Origin: an uncultured Acidobacteriia bacterium
Lineage (GTDB): Bacteria; Acidobacteriota; Terriglobia; Bryobacterales; Bryobacteraceae
Direction: 5' to 3'
DNA length: 64,000 nucleotides
NCBI GenBank assembly: GCA_903925975.1
Contig: CAIYHG010000086.1
Span: forward strand, 1 to 64,000
The notes under the pieces were generated by a model. The model saw only the letters and a list, made by a program, of their open reading frames with translations, was not told the DNA's origin and searched no databases. Position numbers and translations under genes: made by a program. Below are positions 37,732-47,348 of this stretch, piece by piece (the stretch's first letter is position 1; each line of letters opens with the position of its first letter).

Positions 37732-39280
37732 GCCCAATACGGATTTGAAGTCCAAACCGGCGGGTCGAGATCTGCCCAGGCTCATGCTGCCGGACTTGGC
37801 GGCTATGCTGGCGGCCGCGACGCTTGCCTATGTGCTTTTCTTATTTGGCGCCGGCGAGAAGTTTTTTCGAGACTCGGATTCGGGCTGGCATATCCGGAAC
37901 GGGGAAAGCATTCTCGCTCGCCGCGTTTTGCCCGCCGCAGACCCGTACTCGTTTTCGAAGGGTGGGCTGCCGTGGTGCGCATGGGAATGGGGTTCGGATG
38001 TTCTCATGGCGCTGGCGGTTCGCGCCGGCGGCCTTCCCGCTTTGACAGCCGTATTCGCTCTTGCCGTTGGCGCCTGTTCGTGGATGTGGACGCGCCTGAC
38101 GTTCGCCGCGGGCGGCGACTTCCTCATCACGGGCGCATTGGCGCCGTTGATGGTCACCATAACGAGCGCCCACTGGCTCGCCCGGCCGCACGTTTTCAGT
38201 TGGCTCTTGCTGCTTGGCGCGCTCTGGTACGCGGAGCGGGCGCCTGCGAGTTTCGGGCCGCGGCAAGCGGCGGCGGTGGTGGGAGCGTCGGCGTTGTGGG
38301 CCAACCTGCATGCCAGTTTCCTGCTGGCCCCGCTCATCGCGCTGGTCTACGCAGCGGCGCATATAGTGCGGCCGCTGCTCTGGCCTCTCGACTCGCGAGC
38401 CGAGATGTCCCGGGCGCGCTGGTTCCTGAGGGCGGCGCTCGCGGCATTTGCCGGAAGCCTGCTGAACCCCTACGGGTGGCGGTTACATGCGCATGTGGTA
38501 TCGTTCCTGCTCGACGACAGACTCACATCCCGGATTGCCGAGTTCCAGTCCTTCAATTTCCATGCCGACGGCGCGGCGCAGGCTGCGTTGGCGATGTGCC
38601 TGGCGGCGGCCGGTGGTGTGGCGGCCTTGAGTCAGAAGAAACTGGCGCACTTCCTGCTGGCGGCGATGTTCCTGTTGGGGGCGCTGCGTTCCGCCCGTAT
38701 GGTTCCGATAGCGGCGCTCGCGATTTTGCCGCTGGCGAACAGCGCTTTCGCCGAGGCGCTACGCGGCGCTCATGGCTTGAGACAACCGATCCGGCAAGCG
38801 CTCGACGCGGCGCTTGGGTACTCGGCCCGCCTGCGTTCGATCGACCTGCGGCTGAGCGGCCACGCTTTTTCCGCGGTGGCCATTCCGCTCATGCTGCTGG
38901 CGCTGCGAACGCCGGCGTACTCGAGTCACATCGGGTTCTCGCCAGCAATTTACCCGGTTGCCGCATGCCACGTGGTGGAGGCGCTTCCCGCGGATGCGCG
39001 CATCCTCGCCCCCGACAAGTACGGTGGATACCTGATTTACCGGTTTAACGGGACCCGCAAAGTTTTCTTCGATGGCCGAAGCGATTTCTACGGCGCCGGG
39101 TTTATAGAGCAGTATCTTGCGTTGATTGAAGTCCGGCCAGGATGGAGCGAGACCGTACGCTCGTTCCGGTTCAGTCATGCCCTGCTGCCCAGCGCGGCGC
39201 CGTTGAACGGCGCCCTGCGGCAAGCAGGGTGGAACACCCTGTACGCGGATGACGTTTCGACTCTGCTGGAGGCTCCGTAG
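37712..39280 (+). CDS. Polytopic membrane protein inserted in the tad operon
   Basis: The protein has about 522 residues with roughly ten hydrophobic helices (for example LAAMLAAATLAYVLFLFG, VFSWLLLLGALWYA, FLLAPLIALVYAAAHIV). A soluble C-terminal part contains ILAPDKYGGYLIYRFNG and KVFFDGRSDFYG. The layout recalls integral-membrane glycosyltransferases of the GT-C type: an acidic RDSDSGWH motif follows the first helix. No family can be named with certainty. The start is TTG 37712 or GTG 37721; both overlap the end of flp. The stop touches the cpaB start. Its place between pilin and assembly genes suggests pilin modification or assembly, which is inference. Confidence 0.72.
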   Translation: MASVANKPNTDLKSKPAGRDLPRLMLPDLAAMLAAATLAYVLFLFGAGEKFFRDSDSGWHIRNGESILARRVLPAADPYSFSKGGLPWCAWEWGSDVLMALAVRAGGLPALTAVFALAVGACSWMWTRLTFAAGGDFLITGALAPLMVTITSAHWLARPHVFSWLLLLGALWYAERAPASFGPRQAAAVVGASALWANLHASFLLAPLIALVYAAAHIVRPLLWPLDSRAEMSRARWFLRAALAAFAGSLLNPYGWRLHAHVVSFLLDDRLTSRIAEFQSFNFHADGAAQAALAMCLAAAGGVAALSQKKLAHFLLAAMFLLGALRSARMVPIAALAILPLANSAFAEALRGAHGLRQPIRQALDAALGYSARLRSIDLRLSGHAFSAVAIPLMLLALRTPAYSSHIGFSPAIYPVAACHVVEALPADARILAPDKYGGYLIYRFNGTRKVFFDGRSDFYGAGFIEQYLALIEVRPGWSETVRSFRFSHALLPSAAPLNGALRQAGWNTLYADDVSTLLEAP

Positions 39281-40129
39281 ATGGAACGCCGAACGGTGGT
39301 GCTGATCTTGGCCGCGGCTTGGGTTTCGGCGGCGGCGCTCACGTGGTTCCTGTATCTTTCGACCAAGGCTCCGCGCGTCGAGAAGACCGTGGCCGTATGG
39401 GCAGCCGCGCACGACATGCCCGCCGGCACGCTGTTGCGGAAGGGCGACCTGAAGACGGTGCGCTTTCCGGAACCCGACGTGCCGAGCCAGGCGATTCTAG
39501 ACGAGACGTTGGCGCTCGACCGGCCCCTGCTGTACCCGGTGAGCGCGAATGAGCCGGTCATGGCTTCGAAAGTCGCCGGTGTGAAGGGGGTGGAAGGGCT
39601 TCCGGCCACTATTGAGATTGGCATGCGCGCCATCGCCGTGCCCGTTACCGACGCCAGCGGCGTGGCGGGGCTGATCCAACCGCGCGCCCATGTCGACGTG
39701 CTATTTACGAGGGCCGGCCCAATGTCCGAAGCCTTAACCACAACGATTTTGAAGGACGTGGTCGTCCTGGCGATCGGACGCACCACGGAGACCGTGAGTT
39801 CCGCCACCGCGGCGGGCGCGGCGGCCGCGGCCCAATCCGCGACGCGGCCTTCGGCCCAGTCCGCCACTCTGCTGGTTGACCCGGAACAGGCGCAGATGAT
39901 CGAGTTGGCGAAGAACCTGGGCAAGCTCAGCCTGGCCCTTCGCAATCCTCTTGACCGGACCGTCGGCGGCGGCGACAGCGCGACGAAGCCCGGGGACATC
40001 GACCGCGGCATGACGCCTCCCCCGCGGCCCGCGATTATCAAGCCTGCGGCGCCGCCGCCAAAGCCGGCTGAGCAGAAGAACGTGGAGATATTCCGCGGTA
40101 GTGAGCACGTTCAGAGAAGCTTCGAATGA
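39281..40129 (+). CDS. cpaB: Flp pilus assembly protein CpaB/RcpC
   Basis: The 282-residue protein has an N-terminal membrane helix (VVLILAAAWVSAAALTWFLY) and a SAF/AFP-like domain (VWAAAHDMPAGTLLRKGDLK, then PVSANEPVMASKVAG). RcpC/SpoIVB-type strands follow (AIAVPVTDASGVAGLIQPRA with HVDVLFT). CpaB is a periplasmic part of the Tad channel next to the secretin. The C-terminal tail is Pro/Lys-rich and probably flexible. ATG follows the previous stop directly, and the cpaC start overlaps its stop by ATGA. Confidence 0.92.
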   Translation: MERRTVVLILAAAWVSAAALTWFLYLSTKAPRVEKTVAVWAAAHDMPAGTLLRKGDLKTVRFPEPDVPSQAILDETLALDRPLLYPVSANEPVMASKVAGVKGVEGLPATIEIGMRAIAVPVTDASGVAGLIQPRAHVDVLFTRAGPMSEALTTTILKDVVVLAIGRTTETVSSATAAGAAAAAQSATRPSAQSATLLVDPEQAQMIELAKNLGKLSLALRNPLDRTVGGGDSATKPGDIDRGMTPPPRPAIIKPAAPPPKPAEQKNVEIFRGSEHVQRSFE

Positions 40130-41538
40130 GAACTTACGTAGCGCTGTTGGCTTTTGCCGTGTCATGTAGCGCCTTCCAAACCCCGGACGCGCCGTCGGGG
40201 CGAGCCCTGTCTCTGGTTGTGGGTACGGGTGAGCTGCTGCGTTTCGATCAAGATGTCTCTAACGTGGCGATCGCCGAGCCCAAGATCGCCGATGCCGTCG
40301 TAATTTCTCCGCACGACGTGATGGTTAACGCCAAGGGCCCGGGGCGTACCACGCTGGTGATCTGGGTGACAGGCGCGGAGCCGGCGCGCTATGACATCGC
40401 CGTGGTTCCGGACGACACCGAAACCGCCGTTTGGCGCGCCGCTCTCGCCGCCGACTTTCATTCCGCGCTGCCCGATGCCGCCATCGAGTTCAGCGGCAAT
40501 GCGGACGCCATAGTGCTCGGGGGCAAGGTGGCCGACGCCGATCTCTCCCGGCGCGCCGAGGCGATCGCATCGGCGCACGCGAAGAAGGTGGTGAACATGC
40601 TCCAGGTGGCCGAGGCGCGCCAGATCATGCTGCAGGTCAAGTTCGCCAGCGTCAACCGAACCGCCCTGTCGCAGTTCGGCTTCAACCTGCTCAGCCGGAA
40701 CGATAAGACTCTGGGAGCGACCTCCACCGGCCAATATCAAGGGCCGCTCTTCTCCCAACTCGTGTTCCAGGATAACAGTCTGACGAACACGAACCTCAAT
40801 CTTTCCACCCTGCTCAACCTATTCGTGTTTCGCCCCGATCTGAACATCGGCGCCACCATACAGGCGCTGCAGGAGCGCAACCTACTGGAGATCCTCGCGG
40901 AGCCCAACCTGATCGTGAAGGAGGGCGCCGATGCCAGCTTCCTCGCCGGTGGAGAATTTCCTTTTCCATCGATCACTTCCACGTCGGCCAGCGGCGGCAC
41001 GGCGCCCGTCGTGACTGTACAGTTCAAGAAGTTTGGGGTGCAGCTCAATTTCACGCCGGTTCGGACCGCGTCCGGCGCCATCGATTTGAAGGTGCGGCCG
41101 GAGGTCAGCGCGCTCGATTACAGCAACGCCGTTACGCTTCAAGGGTTCCTCATTCCAGCCATCTCGACGCGCGTCGCCGAGACGGAAGTGGTACTCAAGG
41201 ATGGCGAGAGTTTCGCCATCGCCGGGCTGATCGACAACCGTGTCACGCAGCTTGTCAGCAAGATATGGGGCCTCGGTGACATCCCCGTTCTGGGCAAGTT
41301 GTTCCGCAGCCACAGCACCCAGAAATCGGCCGACGAGCTTCTCGTCGTGGTCACGCCACGATTAGTCCAGCCGCTGGCTCCGGGAGAAAAGGCGCAACTG
41401 CCCCAAACCGTCGTTCCGTTCCTTGGGCCGGCGACTCCGGCGAAGGAGGACCAGGGCAAGAACGCCAAACCGGACTCCGGCAGCGACGACAAGAAACCGG
41501 CTTTCATGGGACCGCGGGGATATGAGTTGCCAAAGTAG
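40126..41538 (+). CDS. cpaC: Tad pilus secretin CpaC/RcpA
   Basis: The 470-residue outer-membrane channel has a short signal peptide (YVALLAFAVSCSAFQ). The pilus-secretin N domain follows (LSLVVGTGELLRFDQDVSNV, the common VMVNAKGPGRTTLVIW segment), then a BON-like unit and the secretin barrel domain. Marker segments are LLEILAEPNLIVKEGADASF, GGEFPFPS and the ending LGDIPVLGKLFRSHSTQKSA with ELLVVVTPRLV. The C terminus is charged and disordered. It overlaps cpaB by four bases and the TadG-like gene by 17. Confidence 0.95.
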   Translation: MRTYVALLAFAVSCSAFQTPDAPSGRALSLVVGTGELLRFDQDVSNVAIAEPKIADAVVISPHDVMVNAKGPGRTTLVIWVTGAEPARYDIAVVPDDTETAVWRAALAADFHSALPDAAIEFSGNADAIVLGGKVADADLSRRAEAIASAHAKKVVNMLQVAEARQIMLQVKFASVNRTALSQFGFNLLSRNDKTLGATSTGQYQGPLFSQLVFQDNSLTNTNLNLSTLLNLFVFRPDLNIGATIQALQERNLLEILAEPNLIVKEGADASFLAGGEFPFPSITSTSASGGTAPVVTVQFKKFGVQLNFTPVRTASGAIDLKVRPEVSALDYSNAVTLQGFLIPAISTRVAETEVVLKDGESFAIAGLIDNRVTQLVSKIWGLGDIPVLGKLFRSHSTQKSADELLVVVTPRLVQPLAPGEKAQLPQTVVPFLGPATPAKEDQGKNAKPDSGSDDKKPAFMGPRGYELPK

Positions 41539-42817
41539 CGGCGCCGGAGCGGCTCGCCGCCGGGAGCGAGGCGCGGCCGCCGTTTGGCTCATGATCATTC
41601 TCGTTCCCGTGCTGTTCGGGCTAATCGGCTTCGCTGTCGATCTCGGCATCCTGTACTCGGTGAAAGGGGAACTCAAGACAGCCGCGAACGCCATGGCGCT
41701 GGCGGCGGCCCAACGCCTGATCGGAACGGATGCCTCCGCGCCCGCCGCTTCGGCCGAAGCGCTGCTAACCGTGGAGAGTTCGAGCGGCTTCGGCAACCGG
41801 TACTACTTCCATGCCGTGCCCATCGGGCAAGACTCGGGCGGGGTTGTCAGCGAACTTGCGGCTCCGGCCTTTTACGCGACCGCGGCCGACGCCATTTCGA
41901 GCGGCGTCTCGCCTGGAAGCGAAGTCCCCAGCGCTCAAGCGAAGTACGTCCGCGTGACGGTCACGGGACAAACGCGGCTGCTGTTCTGGAGCTTCCTGCC
42001 AATCGTGAGCGACCGCAACCTGCCCGTGTTGGCGACGGCGGTGGGGGGAATCAGCGCGCCGCTCTGCCAGGCTTGTGGCATAGAGCCATTTTCCGTGGGA
42101 GCGGTGGATGCCAACGAGTTGACCGACTTCGGCTTCTTGCCCGGCACAGTGTACTCGTTGTACTACCTATGCACGACCGGGGCCGGGGCCGTGACTCCTC
42201 CGACGCTGGCCGGCGCCACGGCATCCGTGGGTTATCTCTTATTGAATCGCTTCGATGCGAACGCTCTCGTCTTGCCCGACGAAAGCTCGCAGGCTTTTCG
42301 CGACGGGGCCGGCGGTCTTCCCGGAAACGCCAACTCCGCCCAGGCCTGTTTCACGGTCAACAACCCGGAAACCCTCTGGCCCAGCGCCACCGTGGCACGA
42401 TGCGGCGCTACCGTGGCGGCGACCGTCACCGCGGCGCTCTGCGGGCTTGACGCGCGCTTCGAGACTACCGCGCCTTCGGCCTGCGCCAACATCGGCAACA
42501 TCGATACTCTATCGTCGATTTATCAGCCCGACACTGACCCGGCCAGTTACGACATCTACACGGACTACGCCGGAAACGGACGCCGGATCGTCACCGTTCC
42601 CGTGGTGGATGCGCTCAGCGGGACGGCCGCAATGACGCCGCTGGGGTTCCGGCAGTTCCTGCTGGAGCCGGCGCAGGGCGCTACGGGTCTCGACCCCGCC
42701 GATTCCTACGGGCGCTTCCGGGCGATGTACATCGGCAGCGTGGCGCCGCTGAAGCAAGGGAGTTTCGCCGGCTGCACGCAAGCCGCCGGTCCGGGGAAAG
42801 TGGTATTGCACCAATGA
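41522..42817 (+). CDS. TadG-like pilus-associated protein
   Basis: The 431-residue protein starts with a basic stretch (AARRRERGAAAVWL) and one membrane helix (MIILVPVLFGLIGFAVDLGI), then YSVKGELKTAANAMALAAAQ. This is the TadE/TadG-like N-terminal signature (Tad_N family). The extracytoplasmic part has several cysteines and no von Willebrand domain that I can see. Family members are minor pseudopilins or anchors of the Tad machine. ATG 41522 lies inside the end of cpaC, and the next gene overlaps the stop by ATGA. Confidence 0.83.
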   Translation: MSCQSSGAGAARRRERGAAAVWLMIILVPVLFGLIGFAVDLGILYSVKGELKTAANAMALAAAQRLIGTDASAPAASAEALLTVESSSGFGNRYYFHAVPIGQDSGGVVSELAAPAFYATAADAISSGVSPGSEVPSAQAKYVRVTVTGQTRLLFWSFLPIVSDRNLPVLATAVGGISAPLCQACGIEPFSVGAVDANELTDFGFLPGTVYSLYYLCTTGAGAVTPPTLAGATASVGYLLLNRFDANALVLPDESSQAFRDGAGGLPGNANSAQACFTVNNPETLWPSATVARCGATVAATVTAALCGLDARFETTAPSACANIGNIDTLSSIYQPDTDPASYDIYTDYAGNGRRIVTVPVVDALSGTAAMTPLGFRQFLLEPAQGATGLDPADSYGRFRAMYIGSVAPLKQGSFAGCTQAAGPGKVVLHQ

Positions 42818-43311
42818 GGCGGCGCAACGGAAGCGCATTGCTCGAGGCGGCCTTGTTCATGCCAATTCTGCTTGCCCTGCTGATCGGCACGGAGGAACTG
42901 GCGCGCGTCACCTACACGTATTACATGCTTGAAAAGGTGATGTATAACCTGGCGCGCTACGTGGGAACGCAGCAGGGCATCAACTTCTGCGACACGCTGG
43001 ACCCGGCGCTTACTTCAGCCATCAACTTCGCAGTAACCGGCACGTCCGACGGCACCGGCGCTCCAGTTGTGGCGGGACTGACGCCGGCCATGGTGCAGGT
43101 GCGCGTGGAGCGCTACGATCCAATCGCCCAGCAGATGACGGTCTGCGATTGCTCGGCCGCGGGCTGCGACGCCAGCCAGGGAGGCCTCGCGCCCGGCTAC
43201 ATCGTGGTCTCTCTGACGGATGGATACCCTGTGCACCCCTTGTTCTGGGGTTTAGACGTCGCCCCATTTTCTCTTCGTCCCAGCGTGAGGGCTCCTTATG
43301 GCGGAACGTAG
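42814..43311 (+). CDS. TadE-like pseudopilin, first copy
   Basis: The 165-residue protein has the TadE pattern: a short basic start, then NGSALLEAALFMPILLALLI with the conserved Glu after the processing-site-like Gly, and a following amphipathic helix (YYMLEKVMYNLARYVG). The outer part has a cysteine cluster (CDCSAAGC). TadE proteins are processed like pilins and are needed for fibre formation. It overlaps the gene before by four bases and the one after by 14. Confidence 0.84.
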   Translation: MRRRNGSALLEAALFMPILLALLIGTEELARVTYTYYMLEKVMYNLARYVGTQQGINFCDTLDPALTSAINFAVTGTSDGTGAPVVAGLTPAMVQVRVERYDPIAQQMTVCDCSAAGCDASQGGLAPGYIVVSLTDGYPVHPLFWGLDVAPFSLRPSVRAPYGGT

Positions 43312-43852
43312 GCAGGCCACCCGCGCATCAGGGGCCGGCGCGCGGCGGCATAGTGGGAGCCGCGTTCGCGGGCAGGTGAGCATTGAGTTCGCCCTGGTTT
43401 TCGCGGGCTTGCTGATTCCCGCCACCTTCGGCATCATTTTCACTTCGCAGTTGCTGTGGGTCTGGCACAGCGTCAACGATTTCACGCGCCAGGGCGCGGG
43501 CTACGCAGCGACGCACTGCTGGCAGAGCTCGGCGAGCAATGTGGTCGATTTTATGCGCGCCAACGTTCCATTGATGCTCAACCGCGACCAATTCGCCAAT
43601 GGTCCGGTGGAAATCCACGTGTCTTACTTCACGAAGGACCCCGACTCCGGCCAGATGGTTCCGTTCCAATGCGATGGCGATTGCTCGACCGTTTGCATTC
43701 CCGACTCCGTTACGGTCAGCGTGACGGGTTTCGAATTTCGGGCCTTTGTTGCGTCCATGGGACTGCCGCCGATCGCGCTACCCGATTTTCAGACTTCGCT
43801 GCCGATCGAGAGCGCCGGGTGCGATCCGGAGCAGGGAGTGTGCTTGCCTTAG
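43298..43852 (+). CDS. TadE-like pseudopilin, second copy
   Basis: The 184-residue protein has a longer basic leader (AERRQATRASGAGARRHSGS) followed by GQVSIEFALVFAGLLIPATF. The conserved Glu is five residues after Gly, as in TadE and TadF. A second helical stretch (VNDFTRQGAGYAATHC) and a Cys-containing outer region (CDGDCSTVC) follow. Together with the previous gene it provides a TadE/TadF-like pair. It is followed after 15 bases by the CpaE/TadZ gene. Confidence 0.83.
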   Translation: MAERRQATRASGAGARRHSGSRVRGQVSIEFALVFAGLLIPATFGIIFTSQLLWVWHSVNDFTRQGAGYAATHCWQSSASNVVDFMRANVPLMLNRDQFANGPVEIHVSYFTKDPDSGQMVPFQCDGDCSTVCIPDSVTVSVTGFEFRAFVASMGLPPIALPDFQTSLPIESAGCDPEQGVCLP

Positions 43853-43867
43853 AATGGAGCATCGTCT

Positions 43868-45037
43868 ATGCCGATTTCTCTTTTAGTAGCTTCCTCCGAC
43901 GAGCACTTTCGAGAGACCATTCGCGACAGCCTGGTGAACGTGGCCGGCGGCAAGGTTGCCTCGGAATACCCCGAGGTCTCGTCCAATCTGTATATCCGCG
44001 TCTTGCAGGACTTGGAGCGCTACCCCGAGGCCGCGCTGATAGTCGATCTATCGGAAGATCCCGAAGGTGCGCTGAAGGCCGTCGAAAAAGTCAAACAGGC
44101 CGCTCCGGATCTCTACGTAATCGCCTCCAACTACCACGCTGACGGCGAGACGGTGATCGCCGGCGTGCGCGCCGGCTGCAGCGATTTCCTGGTGCAGCCG
44201 GTAAAGCGCCTGGAATTTCGCGAGGCTATAGCGCGTTTGGAACGCGCCCCCCGGCGCTCGTCGGGAAGCGAGAGCCGCCTCGGCAAGCTCTACGCCTTTC
44301 TGGGCGTCAAGGGCGGCGTCGGAACCACGACTCTGGCCGTAAATTTCGCGGGCGTTCTGGCGCAGCGCAAACAGCGGACAGTCCTGGTGGATTTGGACTT
44401 TACCGGCAATGATTGCGCCATGCAGACAGGTTGCGCGCCCCAACATACGCTGATCGAAGTCGGCGAGAATCTGTCGCGTATGGAACCGGCGCTGTTCGAA
44501 GGTTTGGCCGTCCGCGACCCGCTGGGGTTCCTGCTGATGGGCCCTCCCGACCAGATGGAGCGCCGCGCCGCCTTCACGGAGCCGATGTTCCGCGAGTTTG
44601 CCGGCTTCCTGGTGGAGAAGTACGAATCGGTAGTGGTAGACGCCGGCCGCTGGATCGGGGACGACGTCGTTCTGGCCGCGCTACAGAGTTCCAGCTCGAT
44701 CTTCCTGGTAATCACTCAGCAGTTCCCGGCCGTTCGCAACGCGCAGCGCTACATCGCCGCCTTGATGCGCATGGGGTTCAACCAGGACCAACTCAAGATC
44801 GTGGTGAACGCATACCAGAAGAAGCCGGCGGCTAGTCTGGCCACGCTCGATCAGATCCGCCAGACGCTGAACCAGCCGGTGTTTTACGGCATCCCGGCCT
44901 CGCCTGCCGCGCTGGCGGCGGTGAATCGCGGACGCCCCTTTGTGGCCGACCGCGCCGCCGCGGGGGACCTCGACCGCGCGTTTCGCGCGTTCGCCGACAA
45001 GGCCGCGGGCAAACCGCTTGCCGCGAAGCAGGAATAA
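43868..45037 (+). CDS. cpaE: CpaE/TadZ pilus-localisation ATPase
   Basis: The 389-residue protein has an atypical receiver-like N-terminal domain (residues 1-125: LLVASSDEHFRETIRDSLVN, ALIVDLSEDPEGALKAVEK). A ParA/MinD-like ATPase follows, with the deviant Walker A GVKGGVGTTTLAVNFAG near residue 140, DLDFTGNDCAM and the later SIFLVITQQFPAVRNAQRY. TadZ proteins place the Tad machine at the cell pole. The receiver-like part has Asp58 in LIVDLSED, the usual phosphorylation position, but whether it is phosphorylated is unknown. It precedes the CpaF gene by 21 bases. Confidence 0.92.
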   Translation: MPISLLVASSDEHFRETIRDSLVNVAGGKVASEYPEVSSNLYIRVLQDLERYPEAALIVDLSEDPEGALKAVEKVKQAAPDLYVIASNYHADGETVIAGVRAGCSDFLVQPVKRLEFREAIARLERAPRRSSGSESRLGKLYAFLGVKGGVGTTTLAVNFAGVLAQRKQRTVLVDLDFTGNDCAMQTGCAPQHTLIEVGENLSRMEPALFEGLAVRDPLGFLLMGPPDQMERRAAFTEPMFREFAGFLVEKYESVVVDAGRWIGDDVVLAALQSSSSIFLVITQQFPAVRNAQRYIAALMRMGFNQDQLKIVVNAYQKKPAASLATLDQIRQTLNQPVFYGIPASPAALAAVNRGRPFVADRAAAGDLDRAFRAFADKAAGKPLAAKQE

Positions 45038-45058
45038 CGGGAGGAATCGGGATATCTC

Positions 45059-46375
45059 ATGGCATCACGCACGCTTCCAGGCGCCAGCGGAGCCGGCGAC
45101 CGGTGGTTCGAGACTAAGTCCCGAATCCACGCCAGGCTGATCAACTCGCTGAGCCCTGAGCAGCTCAAATCGCTGAGCAAGGACGGCGTTCGCGGCGAGG
45201 TCGGCAACGCCGTGGAACGGCTCATCGCCGACGACCAGATCCCCATGACGCTGGCCGAGCGGGACCGCCTCATCGAGGAGGTCCTCGACGAAGTGTTCGG
45301 CCTCGGCCCCCTGGAACCGCTGCTTAAGGACCCCACCATCAGCGATATCCTGGTGAACGCCTTCGACAACGTCTACGTGGAGCGCGGCGGCAGGCTCGTC
45401 GAAACCAACGTCCGCTTCAGGGACCAGGCACACTTGCGCACGATCATCGATCGCATCGTCGCCAACGTCGGGCGGCGGCTCGATGATTCCTCGCCCATCG
45501 TGGACGCGCGCCTGAATGACGGCTCGCGCGTCTGCGCGGTGATTCCGCCGCTCTCCCTGCTCGGCCCGGTGCTGTCTATCCGCCGCTTCGGAAACAAACT
45601 GCTCTCTACAAGCGACCTGCTGAAGAATGAAACGCTGACCTCAGGCATGCTCGATTTTCTGGGCGGCTGCGTGGAGGCGCGGCTCAATATCCTGATATCC
45701 GGCGGCTCGGGTTCCGGCAAGACCACCTTGCTCAACACGCTGTCGCGATTCATTCCCGAGGAGGAACGCCTGGTCACCATCGAAGATACGGCTGAGCTGC
45801 AATTGCAGCAGCCGCACGTGATCCGGCTGGAGACTCGGCCCATGAACATCGAGGGCGCCGGCGCCATCACGCAGCGCGACCTGGTCATCAATGCGCTGCG
45901 CATGCGCCCCGACCGGATCGTCGTCGGCGAGTGCCGGGGGCCGGAGGCGTTCGACATGATGCAGGCTATGAACACGGGCCACGACGGCTCCATGACCACT
46001 ACGCACGCCAACTCCCCGCGCGATGCGTTCTCGCGGCTGGAGACATTGGTGATGATGGTGAGCCAGCAGGTGCCCGACGCGGTGATCCGCCACATGCTCG
46101 CCTCAGCGATTCAGATTGTAGTCCACTGCGCGCGGCTGACCGACGGCTCCCGCAAAGTGACCGCTATCTGCGAGGTGGCGGGCGTCGAGCGCGAACACGT
46201 GGAAATGCGCGACATTTTTACGCTGGAGCGGACCGGTGTGGGCAGGCGGGGCCGGGTGCTCGGCAGTTTTGCGGCCACGGGGACGCGGCCCCAGTGCCTG
46301 GGTCGCCTGGAGTCGTACGGCGTTCATCTTGCCGCTTCGATTTTCTCCGGGGCGCAGGAACTCAAGGACAGGTGA
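45059..46375 (+). CDS. cpaF: Tad secretion ATPase CpaF/TadA
   Basis: The 438-residue motor ATPase drives Flp pilus assembly. It has the helical N-terminal part (RIHARLINSLSPEQLKSLSK) and FGLGPLEPLLKDPTISDILV. The GSPII_E core shows Walker A SGGSGSGKTTLLNTL near residue 220, VTIEDTAELQL, Walker B RPDRIVVGECRGPEAF and the His box TTTHANSPRDAFSRLE. It is very similar to the orphan at 28360. tadB starts five bases after the stop codon. Confidence 0.95.
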   Translation: MASRTLPGASGAGDRWFETKSRIHARLINSLSPEQLKSLSKDGVRGEVGNAVERLIADDQIPMTLAERDRLIEEVLDEVFGLGPLEPLLKDPTISDILVNAFDNVYVERGGRLVETNVRFRDQAHLRTIIDRIVANVGRRLDDSSPIVDARLNDGSRVCAVIPPLSLLGPVLSIRRFGNKLLSTSDLLKNETLTSGMLDFLGGCVEARLNILISGGSGSGKTTLLNTLSRFIPEEERLVTIEDTAELQLQQPHVIRLETRPMNIEGAGAITQRDLVINALRMRPDRIVVGECRGPEAFDMMQAMNTGHDGSMTTTHANSPRDAFSRLETLVMMVSQQVPDAVIRHMLASAIQIVVHCARLTDGSRKVTAICEVAGVEREHVEMRDIFTLERTGVGRRGRVLGSFAATGTRPQCLGRLESYGVHLAASIFSGAQELKDR

Positions 46376-46379
46376 ACCA

Positions 46380-47348
46380 TTGTTCCTCTTCATTGCCTTC
46401 CTGATCTTTTCCGCCGCCCTGGGGTCGGCGGCGTATTACATCTGGAGCGTGCCCAGGCAGCGAATGCACGGCGCCTTGGCCGGGCGCCTGCGCGAATTGC
46501 GTACCGTGGGTGGACAGCACGCCCGGGCCTCGAACGACTTGATCCGGCGCGAACAACGCGGCGGGTTGGCCGCTCTTTGGGAAGGCTTGGCATGGGCGGG
46601 CCCCTTGCGCCGCCTTCAGGAGTACATCGACCAGGCCAAGATCAAACGCCGGGCAACTGAGGTGGTAGGAGCGTGCCTGGCAATTGGCATAGTCGTGTGG
46701 CTAGCGTGCGGCCTGCTGGGTCTGAGGCTGTTCGTCTTCCGCGCGGGCCTCGCCGCCGGTTTAGGCGCTCTTCCGCTGGCCTACGTCGTGCAGGTCCGCA
46801 AGCGCCGCTTGAGTAAGTTCGAGGAAGGCTTGCCCGACGCGATCGACCTGTTCAACCGCTCCATGAAAGCGGGCCACAACATTCACGCCGGGTTGGCGAG
46901 TATCGCGCAGGAGAGCTTCGACCCGGTGCGCGAGGAGTTTCGCAAAGTCATCGAGGAACTGGCGCTCGGCGCCCCGCTCGAAGAGACCTTGTATGGCCTT
47001 GGGCGGCGCGTTCCACTGATCGACCTCAGGTTCTTTGTCATTGGTCTCATACTCCAGCGCCAGACGGGAGCCGATCTGGCCCAAGTGTTGGAGAACCTGG
47101 CGCTGCTGGTGCGCGAACGACTCACCCTGGCCGCCAAGATGAAAGCCGCCACCGCGCAGCAGCGCCTCTCGGCGCGCCTCTTGTGCTCATTGCCTCTGGT
47201 GGTAGCCCTCGGATTCTGGTTCGTGAAGCCCGAATACATCCGCCTGCTCTTCGTCGACGCCACAGGCAAGAAGTTCCTTACCTATGCCGTGATTTCCGAA
47301 ATCATAGGCATTTTCGCGATCCGTAAGATCGCGAATCCGAGGTTCTGA
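46380..47348 (+). CDS. tadB: Tad inner-membrane platform protein TadB
   Basis: The 322-residue protein has an N-terminal helix (FLFIAFLIFSAALGSAAYYI), central helices near residues 95-140 and a T2SSF domain (LPDAIDLFNRSMKAGHNIHA, LGAPLEETLYGLGRRVPLID, LRFFVIGLILQRQTGADLAQ) before two C-terminal helices. It partners TadC and the ATPase. The start is TTG 46380, just after the cpaF stop. The longer frame from 46236 would lie inside cpaF and lacks family similarity. The tadC ATG overlaps its stop by one base. Confidence 0.91.
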   Translation: MFLFIAFLIFSAALGSAAYYIWSVPRQRMHGALAGRLRELRTVGGQHARASNDLIRREQRGGLAALWEGLAWAGPLRRLQEYIDQAKIKRRATEVVGACLAIGIVVWLACGLLGLRLFVFRAGLAAGLGALPLAYVVQVRKRRLSKFEEGLPDAIDLFNRSMKAGHNIHAGLASIAQESFDPVREEFRKVIEELALGAPLEETLYGLGRRVPLIDLRFFVIGLILQRQTGADLAQVLENLALLVRERLTLAAKMKAATAQQRLSARLLCSLPLVVALGFWFVKPEYIRLLFVDATGKKFLTYAVISEIIGIFAIRKIANPRF